Both the position numbers and the translations under genes were made by a program. This document shows positions 61,622 to 64,000 of a stretch of 64,000 nucleotides of DNA, piece after piece. The DNA is from Aptenodytes patagonicus (lineage: Eukaryota > Chordata > Aves > Sphenisciformes > Spheniscidae). The stretch covers positions 133,253,636 to 133,317,635 of the forward strand of contig NC_134950.1 of assembly GCF_965638725.1 (NCBI RefSeq). The letters run 5' to 3'. Within the stretch, counting starts at the first letter, position 1. Each line of letters starts with the position of its first letter. Under the pieces are notes generated by a model. That model was not told the DNA's origin and did not search any database. It saw only the letters and a program-made list of their open reading frames with translations.

Positions 61622-64000
61622 TGTTATACAAGGTGAATGAGTAATAAGAATAATACATAGAATGAGTCACATTTAATAGGACTATTGTCAAAATACAATG
61701 CAAGCAGGAGTTTCGGATCCCTTGAATGTCTGTCAGTGCATGTCTTTCTGCCTGATTCTCTTTATTTCTAACTGCAAACCAGATGACAAAGGAAGAGCAA
61801 GAACCTGGCTCAAACCACCACTGATCACCAACAAATGACCAAACACACAGAGTTAAGGGCAATGCTCCTTCCTCAGCCCAAGCTGGGTTTTGCAGATCCT
61901 GGGGGGGTGGTGAGGGGAATGCAGGGGCGTTGAACAGGGCCAGGACACAAGGTCAGACCTAGGTGTTGTGGTCCGATGCTCTGATCAATACTTTGCACAT
62001 ATGCTGCCCCCACTGCCCCTGGTGCAGCCTGATCTTCCCAAGTCAATCCTTTAGTCTAGTGTTGGGAACACAAAGGCAACGATAAAGGTTATTCAAATCA
62101 GGGAAGACTGCAGAACCGTGCTGGAGAGATAGTGCTTTCTCATCTCTCCTGCTAGCAAACCTGTCTGCCTGTGCGAGTCTGCATCGTCCCAATCAAAATT
62201 AGTGCTCCTATGTGCCACAGTGTCTGGGCGAATGGTAGTAAAGCACAGCTCGGCTAGAAATTAGATCCCAGGCCAAGAAGGACAAATGCATAAAATGGAA
62301 TTGGTGTAAGAATCAATCTGTCTACCCGCTTGCTTTACTAGGATCAGAGTTATAAGAGAGATGGTAAGAGCTTAAAAGGGACTTTCTGAATTCATTTAGG
62401 TAGGAAAAGAGAGATTTTCATCACTTACATTTGAAGGAAAAAAGAGAAATTAAAAAGGAAGAACATAATCAAGTGCATCGCGATGGACATTTAACGAAGA
62501 CATTCAGGGAATGACCACACATACTGCAACTTATTATATTGTTTTGATTTTTAAAATGTAATTTTGACAATGCAATTGCTTTAACTGTTTCTAGTGATAG
62601 CAAATGCTTATAACCATTGCTTGTATTACAGCAAGAGCCCTTTTAACATCTGAAAACAATAAATAGAGCACTGAAAGGCAACCTGTGCTTTCAGCTCTTT
62701 TTGATTTAACAACCCCAAACAACACTCCAATGAGTAATACTGGAATAGCCAAAACCTGACATTATCTCATGTTGTTGCCTTTGTCTAAATGAATAGTATA
62801 TGCTCAATTTTATAAAGAGAATATGAATAGTAACAGACTGTATAAAATATTTATCTGTGATAGAAAAGGTAAAAGCCACATGATACACAAATGGGTAATG
62901 GTGATTTATATAATGCTCACTGAGTGTAAATGACCCCACTAACTCTCATTATCCTAAGTATAGATATAAATTCCTAGGTGACAACTGAAATGTGGAAATA
63001 GCAGGAGCATTATAGATCTCCAGCCTCCAATTACTCTAGGTAAAGTATGAAAGATTTTTTTTATTAAATGACAAGAGCATCAGAGAAAATAGCGAGTAAT
63101 ACGGTAGGTAAAGACTTTATTATCTACTGCTTTGAACTTCTTTTCATATTAACAGGAAGTGAAATCTGGGTCTGAACTCCACATAATAAACTTGATTTTG
63201 TTCCCACTGACATCAGCTCGAATTTTGCTTCCAACCTTCATGGGAATGGAATAAGTGAAATAACACATGAAATAAATTATTTCTAAAGATGTATTTACCA
63301 ATTGTTTTTTAACGCAGCCTTTCTGAGGTGCTGAGACGTAATAGCAGAATTACTGCTAAGGCTCTTAACAGAGACAGTGACTCTTAAGGATGTATACTCT
63401 CCTGCATGAATGTGCATATATAGACAAACAAAAAAACAGGTAAAAATTTTAATCATACAGCATTCACTCTCTCTAAATTCAGAGACAGAGGAAACACCTA
63501 GAACGTCAATGAAAATGAATGTGCAATCACGCCATACCCTAAAGCAGACTCAGGCAGGAATCACCTCCTGCGCAGACATCTTCCATATTAACAGTCAGGC
63601 TGCATGGATGCAAAATGTACCAGTTTGGCCCATTTTTTTCAGCAGCAGTCCCATAAAAATAGGATTTATCTTACTTGACTTCCACAATGACAAACTTTAT
63701 CTAAGCTTGTCACCTAGGCATCCTTTATAGCCCATGCAAGGGACAGGCACTTCCAGAGAGTGATTAATCCCACCTATTTCTGACATTTCTTTCATCCCAT
63801 CATGCTTGGGACATTTGCACTTGAAATGCAGCAAGTCAGAAGGTGTGCCCAGCTCTACGGCAGCGAGAGGACTAAGGAGGCGGACCTGGCAACTACTTTG
63901 GTCAGTTATAATTTGCCTGCATTCATACGCACACAAGTTTGTACAGTCTTTCTGCATTGTTGTCTAGCCTGATTCATTTTGTCTTCTCTTGTAAGTATCA

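Larger units (their letters stand above)
37866..64000 (-). other. CREB5: Long upstream CREB5 intron (at least 26 kb, incomplete)
   Basis: The preceding CREB5 exon (expected to end shortly before RLKAAL and to carry the segment after the zinc finger) is not seen anywhere between here and the window end on the minus strand, so this whole stretch is taken to be one intron. CREB5 has very large introns in other vertebrates. ORFs in this stretch are short, lack homology and overlap on both strands. It contains the microsatellites, old repeat relics and candidate regulatory blocks listed below. Confidence 0.75.

Noticed and set aside
61425..61862. 145-codon minus-strand ORF with hydrophobic stretches
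   Set aside because: It runs across the old repeat fragment at 61559-61621 and has no recognisable family features.
37866..64000. Search for the upstream CREB5 exons (zinc finger and middle region)
   Set aside because: No minus-strand frame in this stretch resembles them, so they are presumed to lie beyond the window.
1..64000. tRNA, rRNA, snRNA genes and CRISPR-like arrays
   Set aside because: No stretch with tRNA boxes, known small-RNA sequence or regular repeat-spacer pattern was noticed by eye; arrays found are simple microsatellites. A covariance-model scan would settle it.

Overview
The window is vertebrate nuclear DNA and almost certainly avian. It carries a CR1 retrotransposon with the 8-bp-type (ATTCTATT) tail typical of birds, a solo LTR of a type I recognise as common in bird genomes, low overall repeat density, and a multi-exon gene with canonical GT-AG introns. 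I cannot name the species.

The only protein-coding gene I can support is the 3' part of CREB5 (cAMP-responsive element-binding protein 5, ATF2/ATF7/CREB5 family), on the minus strand. Four consecutive coding exons are present: a histidine-rich exon (37865-37542), an exon with the basic region and start of the zipper (30740-30513), an exon with the rest of the leucine zipper (29494-29386), and a terminal exon ending in TAA (28217-28054). Every splice junction and phase is consistent. Together they encode 274 residues, equivalent to about residues 235-508 of the 508-residue human form. The N-terminal part, with the C2H2 zinc finger and transactivation region, must lie beyond 64000.

Layout: 1 to about 21.4 kb is sequence downstream of CREB5 with no convincing gene. 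It contains a CpG island with a GC-rich pentamer tandem array (about 11.7-12.3 kb), a 69-bp direct repeat just beside it, a large TATCTA-type microsatellite, and a 618-bp solo LTR with a perfect 5-bp target-site duplication (20124-20751). About 21.45-28.05 kb reads as a long AT-rich CREB5 3' UTR with an internal CpG-rich block at 24.6-25.1 kb. 28.05-37.87 kb holds the exons and introns, including a 1.5-kb CR1 copy inserted antisense to CREB5. 37.87-64 kb is one long upstream intron with old repeat relics, microsatellites and possible regulatory elements.

No complete new gene system was seen. The most interesting features are regulatory: a perfect palindromic CRE (the site class bound by the CREB5 protein family) inside the LTR that lies just beyond the CREB5 3' end; an orphan CpG island downstream of the gene; and several degenerate copies of what look like ancient amniote palindromic repeats, one of them within the predicted 3' UTR.
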